From positions 1 through 32,037 of the forward strand of contig JAFGME010000205.1 of assembly GCA_016927695.1 (NCBI GenBank): a DNA stretch of 32,037 nucleotides, written 5' to 3'. Source of the stretch: Bacteroidales bacterium. Its GTDB lineage: Bacteria; Bacteroidota; Bacteroidia; Bacteroidales; JAFGHD01. Of this stretch, positions 24,653 to 32,037 are shown one piece after another. Under the pieces are notes generated by a model that did no database searches, was not told the DNA's origin, and saw only the letters and a program-made list of their open reading frames with translations. How positions within the stretch are numbered: the stretch's first letter is position 1; every line of letters starts with the position of its first letter. The position numbers and the translations under genes were made by a program.

Positions 24653-25732
24653 TTAGAACCATTTGCGTTTTTTAATATACATGTACATGCCGAGCCCTGT
24701 CAGCAGCATGAAAAACAAGGCTGCAGGGTAACCCCACCTCCACCCCAATTCGGGCATATCATGAAAATTCATTCCGTATATTCCCGCAATGAAGGTTAAC
24801 GGGATAAAAATGGTAGCAATGGTGGTCAGGGTCATCATCACATTGTTCATTTTATTGGCCATGAAGGAATTATGCAACTCAAGCAGATTCACGGTGATTT
24901 CCTTTGAGGCCTCAATGGATTGCGATATTTCCATCAGATGGTCCTTCAGGTCAAACAGGTAATCTAAAGTTGTTTTGGTAATTAACCTGTTTTCCTCCCT
25001 GATGAGGTTGCGGAGATCGTCTCTCAGAGGGTAGATATATTTGATGAATTGCAACAAGGTTTTTCTTTGCTCCATGATCCGGCCCGCCAGTTTTTCGGAA
25101 GGGTTCCTGAAGAGCTCGTCTTCTATATTTTCAAGACGGTTTTCAATTTTTTCGATCACAGTGTAGTAATGGTCAATAATCTTATCTGCCAGAAGATAAA
25201 ACAGGTAATCCGCCCCCCGCTGTCTTCCTTTGCCCATGCTTTTGCTTAACCTTTCCCTGATGGTTGTGAACAGGTCGCCTTCATACTCCTGGAGAGAAAT
25301 GATAAAAGAATCGCCGATCACAAAACTAAAATGCTCCGAAATGATGCTTTCCGAATTTTCAGGCCAGGTCAGCATTTTCAGGGTAGCGAAAATATAACTG
25401 TCGTATTCCTCAATTTTGGGAAGGTGGCCGGTGTTCATGACATCCTCAAGCACAAGACTGTGTATCCCGAAGTAGTCCCCGGTTTTCCTGAGGATGGATT
25501 CATCATGTATCCCGTTTATGTTGATCCAGTTAACGTATTCCTTATCAAAAGCTCCCAGGATTTCACCGATGTCACCTGATTTGAGCACATGGAATTCATC
25601 TGTATTGTACCTGATGATCTCGAGCGTAGGCTTTTCGTGCCGGGGTTTTCCGGTGTAAAACAAAGAACCGGGCGGCTGGCCCAGCTTGTTTGCCCTGCGT
25701 GAGCGTGAGTTATTTAAATTCTCGTTTTTCAT
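24653..25732 (-). CDS. corA: CorA-family divalent cation (Mg2+/Co2+) transporter
   Basis: The 359-residue protein has the CorA layout: a long N-terminal cytoplasmic alpha/beta and helical domain (1-295), then two C-terminal transmembrane helices, with the selectivity signature YGMNF (G320-M321-N322) at the end of the first and a basic KKRKWF tail. It forms a homopentameric channel for Mg2+ (or Co2+/Ni2+) influx, gated by intracellular Mg2+. Its ATG overlaps the stop of the MscS gene in an ATGA junction, so the two are translationally coupled in one transcript. Confidence 0.93.
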   Translation of the reverse strand: MKNENLNNSRSRRANKLGQPPGSLFYTGKPRHEKPTLEIIRYNTDEFHVLKSGDIGEILGAFDKEYVNWININGIHDESILRKTGDYFGIHSLVLEDVMNTGHLPKIEEYDSYIFATLKMLTWPENSESIISEHFSFVIGDSFIISLQEYEGDLFTTIRERLSKSMGKGRQRGADYLFYLLADKIIDHYYTVIEKIENRLENIEDELFRNPSEKLAGRIMEQRKTLLQFIKYIYPLRDDLRNLIREENRLITKTTLDYLFDLKDHLMEISQSIEASKEITVNLLELHNSFMANKMNNVMMTLTTIATIFIPLTFIAGIYGMNFHDMPELGWRWGYPAALFFMLLTGLGMYMYIKKRKWF

Positions 25733-26589
25733 TGGCCGGGGATTTCAGGTTTGCCTGATTTAAATACCACTGTCCGGTAGGGGAAGGGTATCTCAATACC
25801 CTGACGGTCAAACTGTTCTTTCACCGATTTATGCAAGTCGCATTTCATATCAAATCCATCGGCAGAGCTGCCCGCCCATATCCATGCCCTCAGGTTAACG
25901 GATGAATCGGAAAAACCGGTAACACGCACCCTGACAGGAGGAACGTTGTTTTCTATCTCTTCAGGGGTTCTGTTATCCAAAAACAAGGGATGCCTGAGCG
26001 CTTCCTCCTGCATGATCTGCATGGCTTTATCAATATCGGCATCATAACTGATCCCTAATTCCAGGAACACACACACTTTTTCGTCAACAATGGTTGAATT
26101 GACAACGGTTTCGGAGTTGATCACCGCATTGGGGATGATGACCCGCCGGTTTTCAAAGTTACGGATCACTGTATGCCTTAAAGTGATGTCTTCCACAATT
26201 CCCTGGTGCATCTCGTTTATTTTCACATTATCGCCTACGCGGAAAGGTTTAAAGATGACGATGAACACCCCGCTCACAATATTGGAAAAAGCCTGCTGTG
26301 ATGCAAAACCCACAATGGCGGCAATGATGCCCGCCCCGGCAAAAAGGGATAATCCAACGGCTTTGAGCTCCGGGATGGAGTAAAATATCACAATCACAGC
26401 CCCTAAGTAGATCACAACGGTCAGGGTGTTTTTAACGAAGCTGAAGCGGGTCGGATCCACCTTTAAAACGGCTGAAGAGCTTTTAAAAAACCTGTTCAGC
26501 GCCATCCGTGTCAGTTTCGAAATCACCGTGGCAAGGGCGAGGCAAACCAATATCAGGACGGCATATTTAATGTACCTGGTATCTATCAT
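25729..26589 (-). CDS. mscS: Small-conductance mechanosensitive channel (MscS family)
   Basis: The 286-residue protein starting at ATG 26589 (MIDTRYIKYAVL) contains transmembrane helices at about 6-25, 55-75 and 80-110, the third being the Gly/Ala-rich pore helix (LFAGAGIIAAIVGFASQQ), followed by the MscS beta domain (FRVGDNVKI, then NFENRRVIIPNA) and the C-terminal alpha/beta domain. It opens under membrane tension to release solutes on hypo-osmotic shock. An upstream in-frame ATG at 26637 would place a complete promoter inside the coding region, so 26589 is preferred. CorA follows through a 4-base overlap. Length is normal for the MscS class. Confidence 0.93.
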   Translation of the reverse strand: MIDTRYIKYAVLILVCLALATVISKLTRMALNRFFKSSSAVLKVDPTRFSFVKNTLTVVIYLGAVIVIFYSIPELKAVGLSLFAGAGIIAAIVGFASQQAFSNIVSGVFIVIFKPFRVGDNVKINEMHQGIVEDITLRHTVIRNFENRRVIIPNAVINSETVVNSTIVDEKVCVFLELGISYDADIDKAMQIMQEEALRHPLFLDNRTPEEIENNVPPVRVRVTGFSDSSVNLRAWIWAGSSADGFDMKCDLHKSVKEQFDRQGIEIPFPYRTVVFKSGKPEIPGQ

Positions 26590-26606
26590 ATCCAAGACAA
26601 TTTCAC

Positions 26607-26637
26607 CAAAATTAGCAAAAAAGAATGTAGCAGGCAA
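26607..26637 (-). promoter_or_regulatory. Full Bacteroidota promoter of the mscS-corA operon
   Basis: TTG (26635-26637), a 20-base spacer and TAATTTTG (26607-26614) on the - strand match the -33/-7 consensus. The -7 box ends 17 bases upstream of ATG 26589, which decides the start of the channel gene. Confidence 0.7.
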
Positions 26638-26666
26638 CCCGAAAAGGGGAAAAGGGGTTTTTTATC

Positions 26667-26674
26667 TAAATTTG
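26667..26674 (+). promoter_or_regulatory. -7 promoter box for the histidine kinase gene
   Basis: TAAATTTG fully matches TAnnTTTG, 65 bases before the kinase ATG at 26740. The -33 position is G/A-rich and lacks TTG. Confidence 0.45.
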
Positions 26675-26739
26675 CCTTTGCTTATTCCGGCAGTGAGAAT
26701 ATTATATGAGCCGTACCGTTTAATGTAGGATAAAATCGG

Positions 26740-28263
26740 ATGGATTTGAACTTATATACCAGAAAGAAGCGCTGGAAATGGATTTTATTTGGCACTGCAG
26801 TGATCATTGTCGCCGGTTCATTGTGGTACACCAATATTCTCGTCAGGGAAATCGCACGCGAAGAACGGGTGAATATCCAGATATGGGCCGATGCCATCCA
26901 CAGGAAGGCTTCCCTGGTGAATTATACAGAAATGTTTTACAGGCAGTTGCAGGAAGAAGAACGAAAGCGGGCCGAACTGCTGGCGGAAACCTATAAAAAT
27001 CTCTCGACAGAAAGGGAGTCTTCTTCAGAGATACTCTCTTTCTACCTGAAAATAATCCAGAACAACAACACCATACCCATCATTCTCACGGATGAAAAAG
27101 GCAACATCACCAACGTCGTGAACGTGGATTTCGATAAGGATACCGTACCACGGCTCCGTGGCCGGCTGCTCACTGAATTTACCCGTTACAGGCCCATCCG
27201 CGTTCAATACCTTCAAAATAAAAGCATTTACCTTTATTACAAAGAGTCGATCCTTTTCAATGAACTGCGTGAGATGTTAGACGACCTGATAGAGTCATTT
27301 TTTTCGGAAGTGGTGATTAATTCGGCCTCCGTGCCGGTAATTATCACCGACAGCACAAAAACCAGAATCCTGGAGTCAGGAATGATCGACAGCCAGAGGG
27401 TGCAGGATTCGGTTTACATGATCAAAACCCTGAGCAAAATGGCTTCACAGAACAAACCCATTGAAATAGAGCTGTCAGACCAGGGGAAAAGATATATTTT
27501 TTACAAGGATTCAGAATTACTGACCCACCTGATCTTTTTCCCTTATTTTCAGCTTGCGGTCATCGGGTTGTTTTTGCTGATATCCTATATCCTGTTCAGT
27601 TCGGCCCGGAAATCGGAACAGAACCAGGTATGGGTAGGCCTGGCCAGGGAAACGGCCCACCAGTTGGGTACGCCTTTGTCTTCGATGATCGCATGGGTTG
27701 AATTGTTGAAAATGGACGGAACAAGCCCTGAATCCGTCGCCGAACTTGAAAAAGATGTCGTCAGGCTTGAAAAAATCACTGACCGTTTTTCCAAAATAGG
27801 CTCCGATCCCCGGATGGAACGTGAAAACATCGTTAATGTGATCTATAATGCTGTGGCCTACATTCGTTCACGCACCTCGAGAAAGATGGAATACTTTATT
27901 GAACAGCCTGAGAACACTGAGATTTTTGCCCCCATCAATCTGCATCTCTTTGAATGGGTGATTGAGAATCTATGTAAGAATGCAGTGGATGCCACCGGAG
28001 GTAACGGAAGGATAGAGATCGGCATATTCAAAGAAGAAAACCATGTGGTAATAGACATCACCGATAACGGAAAAGGAATCCCAAAATCAAAATTCAAAAC
28101 CATTTTCAATCCGGGATACACCAGTAAAAAAAGGGGATGGGGCCTGGGTTTATCGCTGTCGCAAAGGATAATCAGGGACTACCACAAAGGGAAGATATTT
28201 GTAAAATCCTCAGGGATAAATAAAGGCACCACGTTCAGAATCATGCTGAAAAAAGAGCGTTAA
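26740..28263 (+). CDS. Orphan membrane sensor histidine kinase
   Basis: The 507-residue kinase has a transmembrane helix at about 13-30, a periplasmic sensor region (35-262) rich in coiled coil and PAS/Cache-like strands (two VPVIITD/IPIILTD repeats), a second helix at about 266-288, then the phosphoacceptor helix with H307 (ARETAHQLGTPLSSM) and an HATPase domain (N box CKNAVDAT, G1 DNGKGI, G2 GWGLGLSLSQRI). This architecture, including the AHQLGTPLSS H-box, is common in Bacteroidota as a stand-alone kinase. No response regulator is adjacent, so the partner is encoded elsewhere. The signal is unknown. Confidence 0.92.
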   Translation: MDLNLYTRKKRWKWILFGTAVIIVAGSLWYTNILVREIAREERVNIQIWADAIHRKASLVNYTEMFYRQLQEEERKRAELLAETYKNLSTERESSSEILSFYLKIIQNNNTIPIILTDEKGNITNVVNVDFDKDTVPRLRGRLLTEFTRYRPIRVQYLQNKSIYLYYKESILFNELREMLDDLIESFFSEVVINSASVPVIITDSTKTRILESGMIDSQRVQDSVYMIKTLSKMASQNKPIEIELSDQGKRYIFYKDSELLTHLIFFPYFQLAVIGLFLLISYILFSSARKSEQNQVWVGLARETAHQLGTPLSSMIAWVELLKMDGTSPESVAELEKDVVRLEKITDRFSKIGSDPRMERENIVNVIYNAVAYIRSRTSRKMEYFIEQPENTEIFAPINLHLFEWVIENLCKNAVDATGGNGRIEIGIFKEENHVVIDITDNGKGIPKSKFKTIFNPGYTSKKRGWGLGLSLSQRIIRDYHKGKIFVKSSGINKGTTFRIMLKKER

Positions 28264-28302
28264 AAGGGAAGCGAAGCGGATGGGCTTACCATTATGAAAC
28301 TT

Positions 28303-29865
28303 TCAGAAAGGAAAATCCTCCTGATGGTCCACTTCAATCTTCATTTTTTCAATTTCCGGTTTTTTCGCCTCAACATGCACCTCATTCCCATCCACATAGA
28401 TCGATTTAGGAACGGTGGGGCAGGCATATTCACATGCCCCGCAACCGATGCAGATGTCCTCATTAACCTCGGGTATGGTAAGATTGCTTTTGTAATGAAC
28501 CATGTTCACTGCTTTGGTCGGGCAATGCTCCGAGCAGGCGCCGCAATCCTTTTCATCGGTGTAAACGATACAGTTTTCCTTAATGAAATGTGCCTTTCCA
28601 AGCTGGGTCAGCTTTTTTATGCCGGATTCCAGCGGAAGAATAGCTCCGGTCGGGCATATTTCGCCGCAAAGAGTACATTCAAAATTGCAGAAACTTGTTT
28701 TATAATCCATGAAGGGAAGCATGAATCCTGCCCATCCGTATTCCAGAAACGAAGGTTGCAAAACACGTGTTGGGCACGCGCTCACGCACAGATAGCAGGC
28801 GGTGCAGCGTTCGGTAAACCGGGCGATGGAAAAGGAACCGGGAGGGCATACGGGGAATTTTTTTACCACAGGAATTTTCCCCTCCACAGGAACGGAAGCA
28901 ACGCCTTTCCGCAGAAAAAGAAACAGGGCCGCAGGCAATGCCAGTCCTGTTTTCAGGAAAGACCTCCTTGCCTCTGTTTCTTCAGTGACCCGGCTATCCG
29001 GGATTTTGAGCGGAGACGCCGTAAAACCCACCCCATCATGCGGACAAACCTGCAGGCAGTCGAAACATACCACACAACGGCTGTAATCTATCCTTCGTGA
29101 AGCAGGATCGATACATTCCGCTTTGCAGACGGAGCTGCATATTCCGCAGCCGGTGCAAAGCCCCCTGTTGATCCTGATCCTGAAAAGGGAGGCGCGGGAT
29201 ACTATACCCAGAAAAGTCCCTGCAGGGCATACTGTGTTACAATACAACCGCCCCTTTTTCCATACCAGGATAAAAACCAGCGCCAGCAAAGCCCCTGAGA
29301 ACAGGGTGGCGGGAAGTGGGGAACCCTTGTAAGGCTCCCGGAAAAGCCAGTAGTTGCCTGTCGTTTCCGATAACAGGGCCCCGAAGTTATTCAGGGCATA
29401 ATATACCGGACGGACAAGGTTGGAAAATATCTTGCCGAAAACACTGTAAGGATCCAGCAGGCTGAGAACCAAGGCTGTACCGAAAAACAGGGGTACCGCC
29501 GCAGCAAGCAGTAACCCGTATCTCAGGGTATTGTGCGGACGTGAATACTTCATCCTCTTTTTTTTTCGGTACATCCTTTTGGAAAAGAAAAAAAATACGT
29601 CCTGAAGCGCTCCTAACGGACAAAGAAAAGAACAGTAAACACGGCCGAAAAGGAACGAAAGTATCAATACCGCAATAAAGCCCAAACTGGAAAAGGCAAG
29701 CAGGTTCAGAAATTTTAGCAAAGAAGGGACAAGCTGTAAATAAGTGATCCCGTTTATCCATCCGGAAGAAAAAGTGGCGCTGAAATCGATGAACAAAAAG
29801 CTGAATATCACCAGCGTCAATAGTGAGAACACTATTCTGACCATCCTCAGCCCTTTGAATATCAT
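28303..29865 (-). CDS. NapH-NapG-like fused polyferredoxin with internal Tat motif
   Basis: The 520-residue protein joins two parts. Residues 1-215 are a NapH-like membrane domain (about 4-5 helices) with CxxxCP motifs at C78-C82 and C209-C213, followed by two 4Fe-4S sites (C237/C240/C243/C247 and C264/C267/C270/C274). Residues 300-320 hold a twin-arginine-like ARRSFLKTG motif and a hydrophobic helix. Residues 350-520 carry four further Cys clusters (C354-C364, C393-C404, C432/C441-C448, C472-C482), as in NapG-type ferredoxins. I infer an inner-membrane quinol- or ferredoxin-linked electron conduit whose C-terminal half may be exported by Tat. It starts 3 bases after the DUF362 gene ends, so the two form an operon. 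The physiological acceptor is unknown. ATG at 29844 is an alternative start. Confidence 0.85.
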   Translation of the reverse strand: MIFKGLRMVRIVFSLLTLVIFSFLFIDFSATFSSGWINGITYLQLVPSLLKFLNLLAFSSLGFIAVLILSFLFGRVYCSFLCPLGALQDVFFFFSKRMYRKKKRMKYSRPHNTLRYGLLLAAAVPLFFGTALVLSLLDPYSVFGKIFSNLVRPVYYALNNFGALLSETTGNYWLFREPYKGSPLPATLFSGALLALVFILVWKKGRLYCNTVCPAGTFLGIVSRASLFRIRINRGLCTGCGICSSVCKAECIDPASRRIDYSRCVVCFDCLQVCPHDGVGFTASPLKIPDSRVTEETEARRSFLKTGLALPAALFLFLRKGVASVPVEGKIPVVKKFPVCPPGSFSIARFTERCTACYLCVSACPTRVLQPSFLEYGWAGFMLPFMDYKTSFCNFECTLCGEICPTGAILPLESGIKKLTQLGKAHFIKENCIVYTDEKDCGACSEHCPTKAVNMVHYKSNLTIPEVNEDICIGCGACEYACPTVPKSIYVDGNEVHVEAKKPEIEKMKIEVDHQEDFPF

Positions 29866-29868
29866 CCT

Positions 29869-30792
29869 TTACAGCTTAATCCTGTGGATGTTGAGAGAAT
29901 CAAGCCGGTAGGTGCCGGCTCCTGAATCTCCGGCTTTCCGGATGTAGGCCACGTCTTCGGGTTCCTTGCCGAACACTTTGGATGCGGCGGCATCAATGGC
30001 GACAATGTCGGTTGAAACCAGCAGGGTTTTATATTCCACCACGTCGTTCACCGAAACCCCCCTGGGGCCGTTTTGCATCATCACCCTGTAAGCATCCACA
30101 ATGTTGAGGTCGGGCCTTTTGTAGGTGGAATAATCGGCGATGCACTGGTGGAGATCGTTCTTGTGCCAGAACATCCTGTCCCACACTGCGCCCATGAGGT
30201 TTTTCATCGCTATGGAGAGGTCGGCTGAGCTGTGATGCTTTAACACCGGCACATTGATAAAAACATCCGACTCAAGGATGAGTTCATGAACTTTGGCTTT
30301 CTTAAGCCTCACCCCGCCGGGGATGTCCACTTCATGGTAATAGCTTTCGGAGTTGCCGGGAACCACGCGGGCGCCGGCCTGTTTGGCTGCCTCCTCAAGG
30401 CCGCTGCTTATGTAGCACTTGTTCCAGGCATCGCAGGTGTTGTCGAAAACAAACACCTCCTTTGCCCCGGCGTCAAAGCAGTGTTTTATGATCCTGCCTA
30501 TCAGGTCGGGGTTGGTGTTGGCCGCCCGTTCAGGGGTTACATCCCACCCGATGTTGGGTTTAATCACCACTTTCTGGTCTTTTTTAACAAATGCCGTCAT
30601 GCCGCCAAGGGATTCTATCGCTTTGTCGAACATAAGGCCGGGTTCGCCGTTTCTAACGGCCACCAGGTCGTAGGGAAGACCCGGAAGGTTCCCCTGGAAT
30701 GCGAACAAGCGGTTTAAATTGCCGAAGGCAACCGCTGCGCCGGCGGCAACGCCCGCGCCCATGCTTCTTTTGATAAAACTCCTGCGTTTCAT
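29869..30792 (-). CDS. Tat-exported DUF362 protein
   Basis: This 307-residue protein begins MKRRSFIKR, a consensus twin-arginine signal (RRSFIK), with a Gly/Ala-rich hydrophobic stretch to about residue 30. The body matches DUF362: KKDQKVVIKPNIGWD, DAGAKEVFVFDNTC, an INVPVLKHHSSADLSIAMKNLMG segment and a terminal VAIDAAASKVFG. DUF362 is of uncertain function and often sits beside or is fused to 4Fe-4S domains; no CxxCxxC cluster is present here. Tat export implies folding, perhaps with a cofactor, before transport to the periplasm. It is the first gene of a two-gene operon with the NapH-NapG-like protein, which suggests it is a partner of that electron chain. Confidence 0.85.
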   Translation of the reverse strand: MKRRSFIKRSMGAGVAAGAAVAFGNLNRLFAFQGNLPGLPYDLVAVRNGEPGLMFDKAIESLGGMTAFVKKDQKVVIKPNIGWDVTPERAANTNPDLIGRIIKHCFDAGAKEVFVFDNTCDAWNKCYISSGLEEAAKQAGARVVPGNSESYYHEVDIPGGVRLKKAKVHELILESDVFINVPVLKHHSSADLSIAMKNLMGAVWDRMFWHKNDLHQCIADYSTYKRPDLNIVDAYRVMMQNGPRGVSVNDVVEYKTLLVSTDIVAIDAAASKVFGKEPEDVAYIRKAGDSGAGTYRLDSLNIHRIKL

Positions 30793-30954
30793 GAGAGAAA
30801 GTTTATTTGTTTAAAAATTCTGCCATAAATTTACAACTTTTATTATTACCCGGATATTCTCAGAATGAGGGTGTGAGAAAAGTACCGGTATGTTCATATA
30901 CCCCTGTATTCAGACCCTGGCTGTGCGCCGTGTTGATTTTTTTGAACATTCATT

Positions 30955-32037
30955 ATGGCAGGATTGTACATCCATATCCCTTTTTGTAGCCGTAAGTGTC
31001 ATTATTGCAACTTTTTCTCCGTGGCATCAATCCGGATGAGAAAGGGCTTCACCGGAGCGCTTGTGAAAGAGCTGGAGATGCAGAAAGGCTATTCTGAAGG
31101 AGAGGCTTTCACGTCGGTGTATTTCGGTGGAGGAACCCCCTCCCTGCTCAGCGCCGGGGAACTGGAAGCCATACTCCGGGGAGTGGCAGATCATTTGGAT
31201 GTCGCCGGGGATGCGGAGATCACCCTGGAAGCCAACCCCGAAGATGTGACCCCTCAGAAGGCCGCTGAATGGAAACATTTAGGGGTCAACAGGGTAAGCC
31301 TGGGGGTGCAGTCGTTCCGCGAACAGGACCTTGTCCTTTTAAACCGCGCCCACACCCTGACAGAGGTGTATGGCGCCATTAACGCACTGCGGATGACCGG
31401 CCTCCGAAATCTGAGCATCGATCTGATCTACGGAATCCCCGGCCTCAGCCACCATGAATGGAAAGCCGGCCTCCAGAAATTCCTCAGCACAGGCATACCA
31501 CATCTTTCCGCCTACGCTCTCACCGTGGAGCCTGGCACCGCACTGGATCATTTCATCCGGAAAGGAAGGGTGAAAGCCCCCACTGACAGCCATGCTGCCG
31601 GTCAGTTCGGCATCCTCATGGAAACGATGGAAGCCCATGGTTTTGAGCACTATGAGATATCAAATTTTGCAGCCGGCGGACATTTTTCCAGGCACAATAT
31701 GATTTACTGGACAGGGGGAAAGTACCTCGGGGCGGGGCCTTCGGCCCATTCCTACAATCTTGTCGAACGCCGCTGGAACATCAGCTCTGTAACAGAATAT
31801 ATCACCTCCCTGAACCGTGGAATCCTCCCTGCCGAATCTGAAACCCTCACCCTGACACAGAAATACAATGAATATGTGATGACCTCCCTGCGCACCTCCA
31901 CGGGGGCCTCTGAGAGCGCCATCCTGAACCGCTTCGGGGAGGCCTGCCTGGCACATTTTCTGAAAGGGTCAGCAGATCCCGTTGTTCGGGGCAATGCCGT
32001 TTTCGAAGGGGAGAACCTGATCCTGACACGGCAGGGT
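30955..32037 (+). CDS. hemW: HemW radical SAM heme chaperone (partial, 3' end outside window)
   Basis: 361 codons are open to the window end from ATG at 30955. The N-terminus carries the radical SAM CX3CX2C set (CSRKCHYC, residues about 11-18), then GGGTPSLLS and a GIPG segment. The RHNMIYW motif (HNxxYW) marks HemW, formerly mistaken for oxygen-independent coproporphyrinogen oxidase (HemN). HemW binds heme and delivers it to haem proteins in the respiratory chain, and lacks the HemN residues for oxidase activity. HemW is usually about 375-385 residues, so only some 15-25 residues are missing. It lies divergently from the DUF362 operon in a 162-base spacer that shows no clear promoter motif. 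Confidence 0.93.
   Translation, partial: MAGLYIHIPFCSRKCHYCNFFSVASIRMRKGFTGALVKELEMQKGYSEGEAFTSVYFGGGTPSLLSAGELEAILRGVADHLDVAGDAEITLEANPEDVTPQKAAEWKHLGVNRVSLGVQSFREQDLVLLNRAHTLTEVYGAINALRMTGLRNLSIDLIYGIPGLSHHEWKAGLQKFLSTGIPHLSAYALTVEPGTALDHFIRKGRVKAPTDSHAAGQFGILMETMEAHGFEHYEISNFAAGGHFSRHNMIYWTGGKYLGAGPSAHSYNLVERRWNISSVTEYITSLNRGILPAESETLTLTQKYNEYVMTSLRTSTGASESAILNRFGEACLAHFLKGSADPVVRGNAVFEGENLILTRQG

Noticed and set aside
28303-28332. Fe-S protein ends EDFPF, similar to an SSB tip
   Set aside because: It is a membrane/periplasmic redox protein without a nucleic-acid binding domain, so the resemblance is probably chance.
28294-29100. 268-codon + strand frame opposite the Fe-S protein
   Set aside because: The Cys-rich clusters on the - strand are unmistakable; this frame is a shadow.
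30955-32037. HemN coproporphyrinogen III oxidase as name for the last gene
   Set aside because: The HNxxYW motif and short N-terminus point to HemW, the heme chaperone.

Overview
The window reads as a chromosomal segment of a free-living, probably anaerobic or facultative member of the Bacteroidota (Bacteroidales-like). This rests on a type IX secretion (T9SS) C-terminal domain, a Porphyromonas-type glutaminyl cyclase, DUF3127, a PIN-PhoH protein, several Bacteroidota-type promoters (TAnnTTTG at -7, in some cases with TTG/TTTG 19-21 nt upstream), and few visible Shine-Dalgarno sequences. No rRNA, tRNA, CRISPR array or insertion sequence was found, and no gene-free gap exceeds 300 bases.

Layout. 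1-1.2 kb: a truncated flavodoxin-like fragment, a DUF3127 OB-fold protein with an SSB-like acidic tip, and a MarC-family membrane protein. 1.4-4.0 kb: a two-gene redox module, with a pentaheme c-type cytochrome followed by an outer-membrane barrel carrying one N-terminal CXXCH. 4.0-7.4 kb: a region with signs of decay, holding an outer-membrane barrel gene whose 3' end overlaps the previous barrel antiparallel, a radical SAM gene with an internal deletion and frameshift, an intact YccF gene, and a TPR gene broken by a dinucleotide frameshift. 7.5-13.2 kb: PIN-PhoH ATPase, then an NtrC-type response regulator and histidine kinase, a nitroreductase and a lipoprotein glutaminyl cyclase, tightly packed on the + strand. 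13.3-21.1 kb, - strand: a T9SS cargo protein, a MacAB-like ABC export operon (ATPase, two paralogous permeases, adaptor, no TolC) and an S9 prolyl-oligopeptidase lipoprotein. 21.3-26.6 kb: a large AsmA-like protein (+), then DUF2179, CorA and MscS genes (-). 26.7-32.0 kb: an orphan histidine kinase (+), a DUF362/NapH-NapG-like iron-sulfur pair (-), and HemW (+), cut by the window end.

Most genes are conserved housekeeping or envelope functions. The most unusual items are: (i) the iron-sulfur protein at 28303-29865, which looks like a NapH-NapG fusion with a twin-arginine motif and hydrophobic helix in mid-protein, encoded 3 nt after a Tat-signal DUF362 protein; (ii) the cytochrome plus heme-tagged barrel pair, a possible electron conduit across the outer membrane; (iii) the SSB-like tip on DUF3127; (iv) three broken genes within the first 7.4 kb. 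No defence island or clearly new multigene system is evident; the iron-sulfur pair and the cytochrome-barrel pair are the best candidates for under-described biology.
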